From Gallionella sp. (GTDB taxonomy: Bacteria; Pseudomonadota; Gammaproteobacteria; Burkholderiales; Gallionellaceae): 56,540 nt of DNA. The translations under genes were made by a program, and so were the position numbers. Every line of letters starts with the position of its first letter. The stretch's first letter is position 1. The stretch is taken from positions 1 through 56,540 of the forward strand of contig JAUXWM010000024.1 in the NCBI GenBank assembly GCA_030681375.1, read 5' to 3'. This document shows positions 44,341-53,040 of this stretch, piece after piece. The notes beneath the pieces are model-generated. The model did no database searches. It worked only from the letters and a program-made list of their open reading frames with translations, and was not told the origin of the DNA.

Positions 44341-45240
44341 ATGGATAGCACGCAAACTTTTCAGGTTTTCAATCGCGGACCTAGTCCCGGTGCACGGCTG
44401 GTGTTTTTTGCGGTGCTTTCCTTGCTGTTGATGTTTGTAGATGCGCGTTTTCGTTATCTTGAAGCGGCCCGGAGTGCGCTATCGGTGCTGGTTTCACCGA
44501 TACAGCATTTGGCAACGCTGCCGGGCACGCTATGGCATAAGTCGGGCGATTTTCTGGTTGCGCAAAGCCGCTTGCTGGAAGCGAACGAGGTGTTGCATCG
44601 TCAGCACGAGCGTGATTCCGCGCAATTGGTGCAATCGCAATCATTGTTGCAAGAAAACAAGCAATTGCGCAATTTGATGGCAATGCAACAGCGCAATCAG
44701 TTTTCGGTTCAATTCGCCGAAATTGTGTATGCCGAGATTGATGTTTTCAAACGGAAAGTGCTCATCAACAAGGGTGGCTCCACCCATATTCAGGCTGGCC
44801 AGGTCGTGATGGATGACAAGGGTATTGTCGGGCAGGTTACGCGCATTTATCCCTGGCTTTCCGAAGTGACGCTGATTACTGAAAAAAATCATGCCGTGCC
44901 GGTACAGGTGTTGCGCAGCGGCTTGCGCAGCATTGCATTCGGTGCCGGCAATACCAGTCAGCTATCGTTGCGCTATATGCCGGTCAGCGCTGATATACAG
45001 AAGGGTGATGTGTTGGTGACTTCCGGTATTGATGGTCTCTATCCGCCGGGCATTCCCGTTGCCGTCGTGGAAAAGATAGAGCGCGATCCGGCGTATCCTT
45101 TTGCCAGTATTGTTTGTTCGCCGCTAGGCGGTGTGGATAAGCATAGGCATCTGCTGGTGCTGTCTGCGTTGCCCGCTCTGCCGGAACGTACGCAAGCGAC
45201 GCCCGTGGTGACCCCGTCCGGGAAAGCAGGAGGAAACTGA
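44341..45240 (+). CDS. mreC: Rod-shape-determining protein MreC
   Basis: 299 residues. NRGPSPGARLVFFAVLSLLL gives the cytoplasmic start and single membrane helix, a coiled-coil region follows (about 70-120, LLQENKQLRNLMAMQQ), then the periplasmic double-barrel domain with VLINKGGSTHIQAGQVVMDD and GVLVTSGIDGLYPPGIPVAV-like motifs (here GDVLVTSGIDGLYPPGIPVA). It links MreB to PBP2. The ATG at 44341 is the one matching family members, although no Shine-Dalgarno sequence precedes it because a repeat fills the spacer. Confidence 0.95.
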   Translation: MDSTQTFQVFNRGPSPGARLVFFAVLSLLLMFVDARFRYLEAARSALSVLVSPIQHLATLPGTLWHKSGDFLVAQSRLLEANEVLHRQHERDSAQLVQSQSLLQENKQLRNLMAMQQRNQFSVQFAEIVYAEIDVFKRKVLINKGGSTHIQAGQVVMDDKGIVGQVTRIYPWLSEVTLITEKNHAVPVQVLRSGLRSIAFGAGNTSQLSLRYMPVSADIQKGDVLVTSGIDGLYPPGIPVAVVEKIERDPAYPFASIVCSPLGGVDKHRHLLVLSALPALPERTQATPVVTPSGKAGGN

Positions 45241-45752
45241 TGTCTTATCTCGATCAGGCGCATCCGGAAATACAACGTCCCGTCAGTAATCTGCTCATCA
45301 TGGCGAGTGTGCTCGGCGCGCTGCTGCTCAATAGTATGCCGTGGCAAGGTCTCTGGCTGTCTTTGCGCCCCGATTTTGTGGCTGTGGCCATGCTTTACTG
45401 GTGTACTCACAAACCGTTGCGCTTCGGTATCGGCATGGCTTGGGCGGTGGGTATTCTGGCTGATGTGTCCGATGCCAGCCTGCTCGGGCAGCACGCACTG
45501 TCTTATACCGTGCTGGCGTTTGGGGGGGTGGTGTTGAGTCGTCGCATACAGATGTTCGATCTGCGTGAGCAAACCACACAGGTGTTTTTCATCCTGCTGC
45601 TGACCTATGCGGTGTACGCTCTGGTCCATTGGCAGGTGAGCGGTCAGGTGGCGTGGTCCTACTTGCTGGGTTGTCTGACTTCAACCTTGTTGTGGGTGCC
45701 GATCAGCCTCCTGTTTCAGTCTATGCGTCAGATGCGCGTGGATCGTGAATGA
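45240..45752 (+). CDS. mreD: Rod-shape-determining membrane protein MreD
   Basis: 170 residues and five predicted helices. RPDFVAVAMLYWCTHKPLRF and GMAWAVGILADVSDASLLGQ are the MreD signature segments. Its ATG overlaps the mreC TGA by one base and its TGA overlaps the mrdA ATG, so the three are translationally coupled. It is a core part of the elongasome whose exact activity is not known. Confidence 0.94.
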   Translation: MSYLDQAHPEIQRPVSNLLIMASVLGALLLNSMPWQGLWLSLRPDFVAVAMLYWCTHKPLRFGIGMAWAVGILADVSDASLLGQHALSYTVLAFGGVVLSRRIQMFDLREQTTQVFFILLLTYAVYALVHWQVSGQVAWSYLLGCLTSTLLWVPISLLFQSMRQMRVDRE

Positions 45753-47677
45753 ACAGGGTAGAGCTCAAAAATCATCAGCAAGAGATATTCAATTTCCGCT
45801 TGCGGCTGTTTATCAGTATCGCCTTCGTCCTGCTGTTGTTGGCTATCTTGCTGGCGCGCTTCGTTTATCTGCAAACCATGCGCCATGACTATTATCAGAC
45901 ACTGGCGGAAAAAAATCGCATTTCGGTCGTGCCCATTACCCCCAATCGCGGATTGATATTGGACAGAAACGGTGTAGTGCTGGCACATAATTTTTCGGGT
46001 TACACGCTGGAAATCACGCCGAGCAAGGTGGCGAATCTGCAAGCTACGATCAATGAACTGGCTACACTGGTTGACATTGCCCCCAGAGATCGAAAGCGCT
46101 TCAAGAAATTGATGGCAGAGAGCCATGATTTTGAGACCTTGCTGATACGCAGTCGCTTAAGCGACGAAGAAGTGGCGCGTTTTGCGGCGCAGCAATATCG
46201 TTTTCCGGGTGTTGAAATCAAGGCGCGTCTGTTCCGTGAATATCCTTATGCGGATAAGACAGCCCATCTGCTCGGCTATATCGGCCGTATCAATCAGGCC
46301 GATGTTGACCGGCTTGAGGAAAATGACAGAACGTCAAACTATCGCGGCACCGATTACATCGGCAAGACCGGGCTGGAACAATTCTACGAAGACGAATTGC
46401 ATGGCACGACAGGCATAGAACAGGTCGAAGTGGATTCGGCGGGCCGTGCCGTGCGCATCCTGTCGCGCAGCGCGCCGGTATCCGGCAATACGCTGGTGCT
46501 GAGCATCGATGCCAAATTGCAGGAAATCGCCGAGCAGGCTTTCGGGGACTACCGCGGCGCCCTGGTGGCGATTGATCCTGCCAATGGCGAAGTGCTGGCT
46601 TTTGTCAGTCGGCCGGGTTATGACCCCAGCCTGTTTATCGACGGGATTGATGAGGAAAGCTGGAAAGAGTTGAATGATTCGCCCGACCACCCGCTCAATA
46701 ATCGCGTGTTGCGCGGGCAATACCCGTCGGGCTCGACGATCAAGCCATTCATGGCACTGGCAGGGCTTTATTACAACACACGCTCGCCTGAGCTCTCCAT
46801 CAGCGATCCGGGCTTTTACACCCTGCCGGGTAACCGTCATCGCTATCGCGACTGGAAAAAGGAAGGGCATGGCACGGTGAACTTGTTCAGGTCTATCGTC
46901 GTGTCCTGCGATACCTACTATTACGGCCTCGCGGTGGAGTTGGGGATAGATAATATTTTCAATTACCTGTCAAATTTCGGCTTCGGCAAGAAAACCGGCA
47001 TCGACCTGCACGGTGAAGTGTCCGGCCTGTTGCCTTCTCAGGAATGGAAGCAGAAACGCTATAAGCAGAAATGGTACACGGGTGACACCGTGTCGGTGGG
47101 CATAGGCCAGGGTTACAGTCTGGTGACGCCCTTGCAACTGGCACACGCGACAGCGACGCTGGCGAATGGCGGTGTCAGTCATGTGCCTCACCTGGTCAGA
47201 GAAGTGAGGAATTCAAGCAGTAAAAAACCGTCTTTGCAGGAGAACAAGCCTGGCTTTGATGTGAAGATAGCGCCGGAACATCTCGATCTGGTTAAACGCG
47301 CCATGGTCGCCGTGACGCAGCCCGGTGGTACGGCAGTACAAGCGGCGGCGGGTGCGTCCTACTCGATCGCGGGTAAGACCGGCACAGCTCAGGTGATAGG
47401 CATGAAGCAGGGCGAAAAATACGATGCCAGTAAGATAAACGAGCGCTATCACGATCACGCCTGGTTCATGGCTTTCGCCCCTGCCGAACAACCCAGAATT
47501 GCCGTGGTGGTGCTGGCTGAGAATGGCGGTCATGGCGGCAGTACGGCAGCACCCATTGCGCGCAAGGTGTTCGATTATTATTTGTTAGGCAAGGTGCCAC
47601 AGCCGGATGTGGTTCCAGCTGATAAAGTGATGGGCGCCGCTTCCGGCGTTCCGGATGTTGGGGAAGAGCATGACTAG
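45749..47677 (+). CDS. mrdA: Penicillin-binding protein 2 (elongasome transpeptidase)
   Basis: 642 residues. One N-terminal membrane helix (about 18-40), then the PBP dimerisation domain and the transpeptidase domain. The active-site motifs are the Ser in YPSGSTIKPFMALAGL (S-x-x-K), SCDTYYYGLA (S-x-N type, here S-C-D as usual for PBP2) and IAGKTGTAQVIG (K-T-G). It cross-links peptidoglycan during side-wall growth together with RodA, whose gene overlaps by 8 bp. Length is normal. Confidence 0.97.
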   Translation: MNRVELKNHQQEIFNFRLRLFISIAFVLLLLAILLARFVYLQTMRHDYYQTLAEKNRISVVPITPNRGLILDRNGVVLAHNFSGYTLEITPSKVANLQATINELATLVDIAPRDRKRFKKLMAESHDFETLLIRSRLSDEEVARFAAQQYRFPGVEIKARLFREYPYADKTAHLLGYIGRINQADVDRLEENDRTSNYRGTDYIGKTGLEQFYEDELHGTTGIEQVEVDSAGRAVRILSRSAPVSGNTLVLSIDAKLQEIAEQAFGDYRGALVAIDPANGEVLAFVSRPGYDPSLFIDGIDEESWKELNDSPDHPLNNRVLRGQYPSGSTIKPFMALAGLYYNTRSPELSISDPGFYTLPGNRHRYRDWKKEGHGTVNLFRSIVVSCDTYYYGLAVELGIDNIFNYLSNFGFGKKTGIDLHGEVSGLLPSQEWKQKRYKQKWYTGDTVSVGIGQGYSLVTPLQLAHATATLANGGVSHVPHLVREVRNSSSKKPSLQENKPGFDVKIAPEHLDLVKRAMVAVTQPGGTAVQAAAGASYSIAGKTGTAQVIGMKQGEKYDASKINERYHDHAWFMAFAPAEQPRIAVVVLAENGGHGGSTAAPIARKVFDYYLLGKVPQPDVVPADKVMGAASGVPDVGEEHD

Positions 47678-48767
47678 GCGACAACTTTGGCAACGCTTTA
47701 TCGTACACCTGGATATGCCGCTGCTGCTCGGGCTGGGTCTGCTGATGTCAGCCAGCCTGCTGACTTTATATAGCGCCGGCAACCATGATTTTGAACGCGT
47801 ACTGGCACAGGGGGTCAATATCGTGGTGGCAATGTGCTGCTTGTGGGTGGTGGCCAATTTGCCGTTGCATTATCTGATGCGCACGGCGGTGCCGATTTAT
47901 GTGCTGGGCATGCTATTGCTGATAGGCGTGGCGCTGTTCGGTGATATTAGCCATGGCGCGCGGCGCTGGCTGAATCTCGGGGTGGCGACCATACAGCCGT
48001 CCGAATTGATGAAAATCGGCGTGCCGTTGATGATGGCCTGGTATTTCGAGAGGCATGAGGCCTCGCTGACCATGAAAAACTACATTGTGGCGACCTTGTT
48101 GCTGCTGATGCCGGTTGCCCTGATCGCGCGCCAGCCGGATCTGGGAACCTCGCTGCTGATTTCAGCCAGCGGATTTTATGTCCTGTTCCTGGCGGGATTA
48201 AGCTGGCGCGTGATAGGGGGCTTTGCGCTGGCGTGCATCGCCAGTGCACCGGTGCTGTGGACTATGTTGCACGACTACCAGCGCCATAGGATTCTGATGT
48301 TGTTTGACCCTTCGCAGGATGCGCTGGGCAAGGGTTATCACACTATCCAGAGTATGATTGCGGTCGGCTCGGGCGGGCTGTTTGGCAAGGGCTATCTGAA
48401 TGGTACGCAGTCGCACCTCGACTTCCTGCCGGAGCGCACCACAGACTTTATTTTCGCGGTGTATTCGGAAGAATTCGGCCTGATAGGTAATTTTATTTTA
48501 TTGGCGATGTATTTCTTTGTGATCGCACGCGGTTTTGTGATTACCGCCAATGCCTCCACTTATTTCACTCGATTGATGGCAGGCTCAATCACGCTGACCT
48601 TTGCCACTTATGCCTTCGTCAATATGGGCATGGTCAGCGGTATTCTGCCCGTGGTGGGCGTGCCGCTGCCGCTGGTCAGCTATGGCGGCACATCCATGCT
48701 GACCCTGTTGCTGGGTTTTGGTATGCTGATGAGCATACAGACGCACAAAAAACTGGTAAAGAGTTAA
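47670..48767 (+). CDS. rodA: Rod-shape SEDS peptidoglycan glycosyltransferase RodA
   Basis: 365 residues from the ATG at 47670, which overlaps the mrdA stop; an ATG further upstream at 47655 lies inside mrdA. About ten helices of the SEDS family, with LPERTTDFIFAVYSEEFGLI and FVNMGMVSGILPVVGVPLPL followed by VSYGGTSMLTLLLGFGML. The Glu/Asp of the ERTTDF region is the part implicated in catalysis. It polymerises lipid II into glycan strands with PBP2. Confidence 0.96.
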   Translation: MTRRQLWQRFIVHLDMPLLLGLGLLMSASLLTLYSAGNHDFERVLAQGVNIVVAMCCLWVVANLPLHYLMRTAVPIYVLGMLLLIGVALFGDISHGARRWLNLGVATIQPSELMKIGVPLMMAWYFERHEASLTMKNYIVATLLLLMPVALIARQPDLGTSLLISASGFYVLFLAGLSWRVIGGFALACIASAPVLWTMLHDYQRHRILMLFDPSQDALGKGYHTIQSMIAVGSGGLFGKGYLNGTQSHLDFLPERTTDFIFAVYSEEFGLIGNFILLAMYFFVIARGFVITANASTYFTRLMAGSITLTFATYAFVNMGMVSGILPVVGVPLPLVSYGGTSMLTLLLGFGMLMSIQTHKKLVKS

Positions 48768-48791
48768 TAAATTGATTTTTAAGGATAAAAT

Positions 48792-49724
48792 ATGATTAAG
48801 CGTATCGCAACACTGGCCTCGGTCGCGCTGCTGCTCAGCGCTTGCGGCACGACGCCACAACGCCAGTCGGAAACGCGCGCCACCCCCGCGCCGATAGAAG
48901 ACCGTTCCACTGCGCAGACGGTCGTGAAGCCGACAGAGGGCAGCGGCGGTTATCTGGCAGGCGATGGCCCCGGAGAGAACATCCCCGCTAATCTCGACGC
49001 GATACCCGATGCCGTGCCCGCATCTGAGCCGCTGCATCGCTATGCCAACCGGCCTTATGTTGCACTGAATAAGACGTATACGCCGCAGACCGTAGCGGGC
49101 AATTATAAGCAGCGCGGCATCGCTTCATGGTATGGCAAGAAATTCCACGGGCAGCGCACTTCCAGCGGTGAAAAATATGACATGTACGCGATGACGGCCG
49201 CCCATCCTACCTTGCCCATTCCCAGCTATGTGCGCGTAACAAATGTCGCTACGCAAAAATCGGTGCTGGTGCGCGTCAATGACAGAGGTCCTTTCCTGCA
49301 TAATCGCGTGATTGATCTGTCCTACACGGCGGCGCACAAGCTGGGCATTATCAGCAACGGCAGCTCCATGGTGGAAGTCGAGAGCGTTACCGCCGAGAGT
49401 AATGCCCGTCCGATAGCTAGAGCGGAAAAAGTGCAAACTGTCGCGCTCGAACCTGCCGCACCGTCCGGCGCATCTGCCGCAGTCACATCGGCTAGCAATG
49501 TATTTTTGCAACTAGGCGCCTTCAGCACTCCTCAAGCCGCCGAGCAATTTCTGGCGGAAATGCGCGCCAAGCTGGGTGAAGTCGGCAGGCAGTTGTCGCT
49601 GTTCACACAAAACAACAAGACCCGGGTTCATATCGGCCCGTATGCCAGCGAGGCGGAAGCGCGCAGCAGCAGAGCCGATTTGCGGGACAAGCTGGGATTC
49701 ATGCCTGTGGTGAGTCTGCATTAA
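48792..49724 (+). CDS. rlpA: RlpA-like septal-ring lytic transglycosylase with SPOR domain
   Basis: 310 residues. The signal peptide ends in lipobox LLSACGT (Cys about 18). The double-psi beta-barrel has GIASWYGKKFHGQRTSSGEK (about 115-134) and the catalytic-Asp segment VRVNDRGPFLHNRVIDLS. The C-terminal 75 residues (VFLQLGAFSTPQAAEQFLAE onwards) are a SPOR domain that binds denuded peptidoglycan at the septum. Start ATG at 48792 follows a TTAAGGAT ribosome site. It is part of or directly follows the mre operon, 24 bp after rodA. Confidence 0.95.
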   Translation: MIKRIATLASVALLLSACGTTPQRQSETRATPAPIEDRSTAQTVVKPTEGSGGYLAGDGPGENIPANLDAIPDAVPASEPLHRYANRPYVALNKTYTPQTVAGNYKQRGIASWYGKKFHGQRTSSGEKYDMYAMTAAHPTLPIPSYVRVTNVATQKSVLVRVNDRGPFLHNRVIDLSYTAAHKLGIISNGSSMVEVESVTAESNARPIARAEKVQTVALEPAAPSGASAAVTSASNVFLQLGAFSTPQAAEQFLAEMRAKLGEVGRQLSLFTQNNKTRVHIGPYASEAEARSSRADLRDKLGFMPVVSLH

Positions 49725-49752
49725 AGTGGTAAGTGGTGAGTAGGGAGTGGTT
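49725..49752. repeat. Heptamer element E (single arm, rlpA-hslR spacer)
   Basis: Directly after the rlpA stop the sequence reads, in register, GT, GGTAAGT, GGTGAGT, AGGGAGT, GG. This is the same heptamer word as element D, about 5.4 kb upstream. No inverted second arm was found in the remaining 25 bp before the next gene, so it looks like a half element. Confidence 0.75.
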
Positions 49753-49776
49753 TAATCGTGAGGTTGTATTTTTAGA

Positions 49777-50166
49777 ATGAGCGACACTGGCAATAAGTTG
49801 CGGATCGACAAATGGCTGTGGGCGGCGCGCTTTTACAAGACGCGGTCTTTGGCGCTGCACGCCATTGAAAATGGTCGCGTGTTGATAGACGGGGTGCGTG
49901 TCAAACCCGCCAAAACCATCGCGCCGGGCGACAAGATAGTGCTTCATTTCGGACAGGCGCGCTTCGATATCGAAGTGCTGGTGCTGTCAGACAAACGTGG
50001 CCCGGCGCCGGTAGCCCAAAAGTTGTATCGCGAATCTGATGAAAGCATCGCGCGCCGGGCGCTGATTGCCGAGCAGCACAGGTTGCAGCCTGAGGTAGCC
50101 AGTTTCAAGTACCGTCCAACCAAACGCGACCGGCGCGAGATCGAGAAGTTCAGACGTGGCGAATAG
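49777..50166 (+). CDS. hslR: S4-domain RNA-binding protein, Hsp15 family
   Basis: 129 residues. KLRIDKWLWAARFYKTRSLA followed by IENGRVLIDGVRVKPAKTIA is the S4 RNA-binding motif at the N-terminus, and a basic tail (PTKRDRREIEKFRRGE) closes the protein, as in Hsp15. Hsp15 binds 50S subunits carrying nascent chain-tRNA after stalled translation and helps recycle them. A GTGAGG ribosome-site-like sequence lies upstream at about 49758. It overlaps the thioredoxin-like gene by 11 bp. Confidence 0.88.
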   Translation: MSDTGNKLRIDKWLWAARFYKTRSLALHAIENGRVLIDGVRVKPAKTIAPGDKIVLHFGQARFDIEVLVLSDKRGPAPVAQKLYRESDESIARRALIAEQHRLQPEVASFKYRPTKRDRREIEKFRRGE

Positions 50167-50665
50167 CGCGCGCGCCGCAAAATGGCGCGGCTATGCCATC
50201 AATATTTTGCTCGTGGTGCTGGTCGTTACGGGCATCCGTCTCTGGCAGCAACGCGACATGGTCGCGGGTGCAGCGCCGCAATTGCAGGGCATCACCCTCG
50301 CAGGCCAGCCTTACCGTTTGCCAGCGTACCCCGACCATCCTGTGCTGGTGCATTTTTGGGCGAGCTGGTGCCCGGTCTGTCGCGCCGAACAGGGTTCCAT
50401 TGCCGCCATCGCGCAGGACAACCCGAATGTCATCACGATCGCCATGCAGAGCGGGACGCCGGAACAGGTGGCGGCTTACATGCGCGAACAGGGCATCGCC
50501 TTCCCTGTGCTGAACGACCCGGATGGTCGTATTGCACGTGCATGGGGGGTGCATGCGGTGCCGGTCAGCTTCATCATCGCCCCCGACGGCGAGATACGCT
50601 TTGTCGAGGTCGGCTATACGACGCAGATAGGGCTGAGATTGCGCATGTGGCTTGCCGGCGTGTAG
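50156..50665 (+). CDS. Membrane-anchored thioredoxin-like protein (TlpA/ScsD type)
   Basis: 169 residues from the GTG at 50156. One N-terminal helix (about 13-30) anchors it, and the periplasmic thioredoxin fold has the redox pair in VHFWASWCPVCRAEQ (C-P-V-C, about residues 72-75) and the cis-Pro in HAVPVSFIIAPDGEI. Proteins of this kind reduce disulfides in the periplasm, often receiving electrons from DsbD/CcdA-type membrane proteins. The overlap with the Hsp15-like gene suggests cotranslation. Substrate unknown. Confidence 0.88.
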   Translation: MANSARAAKWRGYAINILLVVLVVTGIRLWQQRDMVAGAAPQLQGITLAGQPYRLPAYPDHPVLVHFWASWCPVCRAEQGSIAAIAQDNPNVITIAMQSGTPEQVAAYMREQGIAFPVLNDPDGRIARAWGVHAVPVSFIIAPDGEIRFVEVGYTTQIGLRLRMWLAGV

Positions 50666-50708
50666 GCTATGTCTTGTTGCGTAACATTATGAATTTATTT
50701 GTCATTTG

Positions 50709-50740
50709 TAGGGTGGAAAAAGCGTAGCGTTTCCACCAGC
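50709..50740. repeat. Palindromic repeat between two convergent genes
   Basis: GGTGGAAA at 50712-50719 and TTTCCACC at 50730-50737 are perfectly inverted around AAGCGTAGCG. It belongs to the widespread 'TAGGGTGGAAA-CG-TTTCCACC' repeat type. It lies in the 118-bp convergent gap after the thioredoxin-like gene and may end transcription from either side. Confidence 0.75.
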
Positions 50741-50783
50741 AAGCATGGGTGCGTGGCGGATACGCGCTTGCGCTTTATCCTCA

Positions 50784-52121
50784 CTAGCCTGCTACCCGCA
50801 ACACCAGCCCCTTCAGATACGCGCCTTCGGGAAAACTGAGCAGTACAGGATGGTCGGCGCTGGCGTGCAGGTGGTGGACGATCTGCGCGTCCACGCCCGC
50901 ATCGAGCGCGGCACCGGCGATGATTTTCTGGAACAGTTCTTCGCTGATGCCGCCGGAACAGGAATAAGTGAACAGCAGACCGCCCGGGCGCAGCAGTTTG
51001 AAGCCTAACAGGTTGATGTCTTTGTAGCCGCGTGCGGCTTTTTCAGCGTAGGCGGCGGTGGGGGCGAACTTGGGCGGGTCGAGGATAATCATGTCGAAGC
51101 TGCGGCCCTGATCGCGCAGCTTGCGCAGTGCAACAAACACATCAGCTTCCTGCCATTCGGCGCGCGATGCATCCAGATTGTTACGACTCAGGTTCTGCTC
51201 GGCAATGTGTAGCGCATCGCCCGATGCATCCATGGACAGCACCGATTTTGCGCTACCGCGCAGCGCGTACAGCGAGAACCCCCCGGTGTAGCAGAAGCAG
51301 TTAAGCACATCCTTGCCTTCGGCCAGCGTCTCGGTCAGTGCGCGGTTATCGCGCTGGTCGAGATAGAAGCCGGTCTTTTGTCCTGCCGCCACATCCACAC
51401 CGAAGCGCAGGCCGTGTTCGATGACTTCTACTGCCTCAGGCAAGCTGCCGCGCAGTACGCCGTTGCGCAGTTCCAACCCTTCCAGCGCGCGCGAGTCGGA
51501 GTCGGAACGCTCGTAAATGCAGGCCGGATTGCACAGTTGTTGCAAGATGTCGGCTATCGTCTCGCGCCAGCGTTCCGCACCGGCGCTGCCGATCTGCATC
51601 ACCAGCACGTCGCCGTACTGATCCACGATCAGCCCCGGCAGGCCGTCGGATTCGGCATGAATCAGGCGCATGCCGCTGCTGTCTTTGTCCAGTTTGAGAC
51701 CCGTGCGCCCGGCTATCGCCGTAGCAATGCGGAGGCGGAAAAAGTCACCATCGATAACATCATCTTCGCACCATGACCAGACCCGTGCGGTGATTTGCGA
51801 TCCGGCATTGTAGGCGGCCCAGGCGATAAATTTACCGCTGGTATCGCGCACTGCCAGCGTGTCGCCGCTGAGGGGCGCGCCATCGATGCGCTCGACCGCG
51901 CCGGAAAACACCCATGGGTGGCGGCGCAGCAACGATTTTTCGCGGCCTTCGCGCAGCAGGATGGCAGCTTGCGCATTCGCATTGCCGTCGCTGGGTTTAC
52001 CGTGCGGTGCGGCGGGGGCAGGCGCATCGCGCCGGGTGCGCTTGCGGAAATCGCGATTTCCCTGTGAAGCGCGGTGCGGTGTGGACGGTGTGCGTCTGGT
52101 GTTGGGCTTTTTGTCTGTCAT
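50784..52121 (-). CDS. Class I SAM-dependent rRNA methyltransferase (RlmI-like, PUA + MTase)
   Basis: 445 residues from the ATG at 52121, which overlaps the xerC stop; the open frame continues upstream to 52349 but only inside xerC. After about 50 basic, low-complexity residues (Arg/Pro/Ala-rich) a PUA domain starts at LLREGREKSLLRRHPWVFSG. The Rossmann part has GKDVLNCFCYTGGFSLYALR (motif I) and MIILDPPKFAPTAA (motif IV), then FTYSCSGGISEELFQKI. This is the RlmI (23S rRNA m5C1962) family, although the DPPKF motif is shared by related enzymes. The long N-terminal extension is unusual. Confidence 0.9.
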   Translation of the reverse strand: MTDKKPNTRRTPSTPHRASQGNRDFRKRTRRDAPAPAAPHGKPSDGNANAQAAILLREGREKSLLRRHPWVFSGAVERIDGAPLSGDTLAVRDTSGKFIAWAAYNAGSQITARVWSWCEDDVIDGDFFRLRIATAIAGRTGLKLDKDSSGMRLIHAESDGLPGLIVDQYGDVLVMQIGSAGAERWRETIADILQQLCNPACIYERSDSDSRALEGLELRNGVLRGSLPEAVEVIEHGLRFGVDVAAGQKTGFYLDQRDNRALTETLAEGKDVLNCFCYTGGFSLYALRGSAKSVLSMDASGDALHIAEQNLSRNNLDASRAEWQEADVFVALRKLRDQGRSFDMIILDPPKFAPTAAYAEKAARGYKDINLLGFKLLRPGGLLFTYSCSGGISEELFQKIIAGAALDAGVDAQIVHHLHASADHPVLLSFPEGAYLKGLVLRVAG

Positions 52122-53038
52122 GGCTTTCTTTTTGCGCGCGGATGCGCGGCATCGTAAATTTTGCTCAAATATTGAAAATCGAGGTGGGTGTAAACCTGAG
52201 TGGTAGAAATGCTGGCGTGGCCGAGCATTTCCTGTACGGCACGCAAGTCGCCTGAGGATTGCAGCACATGGGTGGCAAACGAGTGGCGCAACATATGCGG
52301 ATGTACGCTGCTGCTGATGCCCATTTTTATGCCCCATTGCTTCATGCACAATTGCACTACTCGCGGTGAGATGCGCAGGCCGCGTGTGCCGACAAACAGG
52401 GCGGGCTCGCTGGTTTTGGCCAGTTGCGCGCGAACTGCCAGCCAGGATTGCAACGCCTGAATGGCAAAGCTGCCGAGCGGCACGATGCGGGTCTTGCTGC
52501 CCTTGCCAGTCACGCGCACGATGCCTTCGGTCAGTTCGAGCTGCTCCGGGTCGAGACTGACGAGTTCGGCCAGCCGCAGGCCGGAGGAATAGAATAGTTC
52601 GAACATCGCCTTGTCGCGTATTGCGACAGGGGTGTGGGCAGGCAGATCGACCAGTCGTGTCGCCTCGTCGGGTGACAGCACCTGCGGCAGCGACTTGGGT
52701 GATTTGGGTGCGCGCAGTCCGGTGCAGGGGTTGTCGGTAAAGCCGTGGTCGCGCAGCAGATAATTAAAAAATCCGCGCCAGGCTGATAACAGCCGCGCGA
52801 GCGAGCGTCCGCCGAGTCCTGAACTGTGCAGTTGAGCGATATAGCGGCGGATATGGTGGATCTTGAGATCGCCCAGCGTGGTGCTGGCGCTTAGCTCGAA
52901 CAGATGCCCGAGGTCGCGCGCGTAATTCTTAGCGGTCAGTTCGGAATAATGCTTCTCGTTACGCAGCCACGCCAGATAGCCCTGCAAATATTTCTGGTTG
53001 GTCCCGAAATGCAGGGCTGGCGTGGTGCTATCCGGCAT
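52118..53038 (-). CDS. xerC: Tyrosine recombinase XerC
   Basis: 306 residues. The N-terminal SAM-like core-binding domain (LQGYLAWLRNEKHYSELTAK) is followed by the catalytic domain with LFYSSGLRLAELVSLD (catalytic Arg), HPHMLRHSFATHVLQSSGD (His-x-x-Arg) and LGHASISTTQVYTHLDF (His and the nucleophile Tyr). With XerD it resolves chromosome dimers at dif during division. The order dapF-DUF484-xerC is the conserved proteobacterial arrangement, so this is the housekeeping recombinase and not an island integrase. It is 2 bp after the DUF484 gene. Confidence 0.95.
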   Translation of the reverse strand: MPDSTTPALHFGTNQKYLQGYLAWLRNEKHYSELTAKNYARDLGHLFELSASTTLGDLKIHHIRRYIAQLHSSGLGGRSLARLLSAWRGFFNYLLRDHGFTDNPCTGLRAPKSPKSLPQVLSPDEATRLVDLPAHTPVAIRDKAMFELFYSSGLRLAELVSLDPEQLELTEGIVRVTGKGSKTRIVPLGSFAIQALQSWLAVRAQLAKTSEPALFVGTRGLRISPRVVQLCMKQWGIKMGISSSVHPHMLRHSFATHVLQSSGDLRAVQEMLGHASISTTQVYTHLDFQYLSKIYDAAHPRAKRKP

Positions 53039-53040
53039 GA

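Noticed and set aside
52122..52349. N-terminal extension of the rRNA methyltransferase upstream of 52121
   Set aside because: The extra codons lie within xerC in another frame; the ATG at 52121 overlaps the xerC stop in the usual coupled manner.
52118..53038. XerC-like recombinase as an island integrase for the tRNA-Arg site
   Set aside because: Its context with dapF and DUF484 is the conserved housekeeping arrangement, so it is the dif recombinase.
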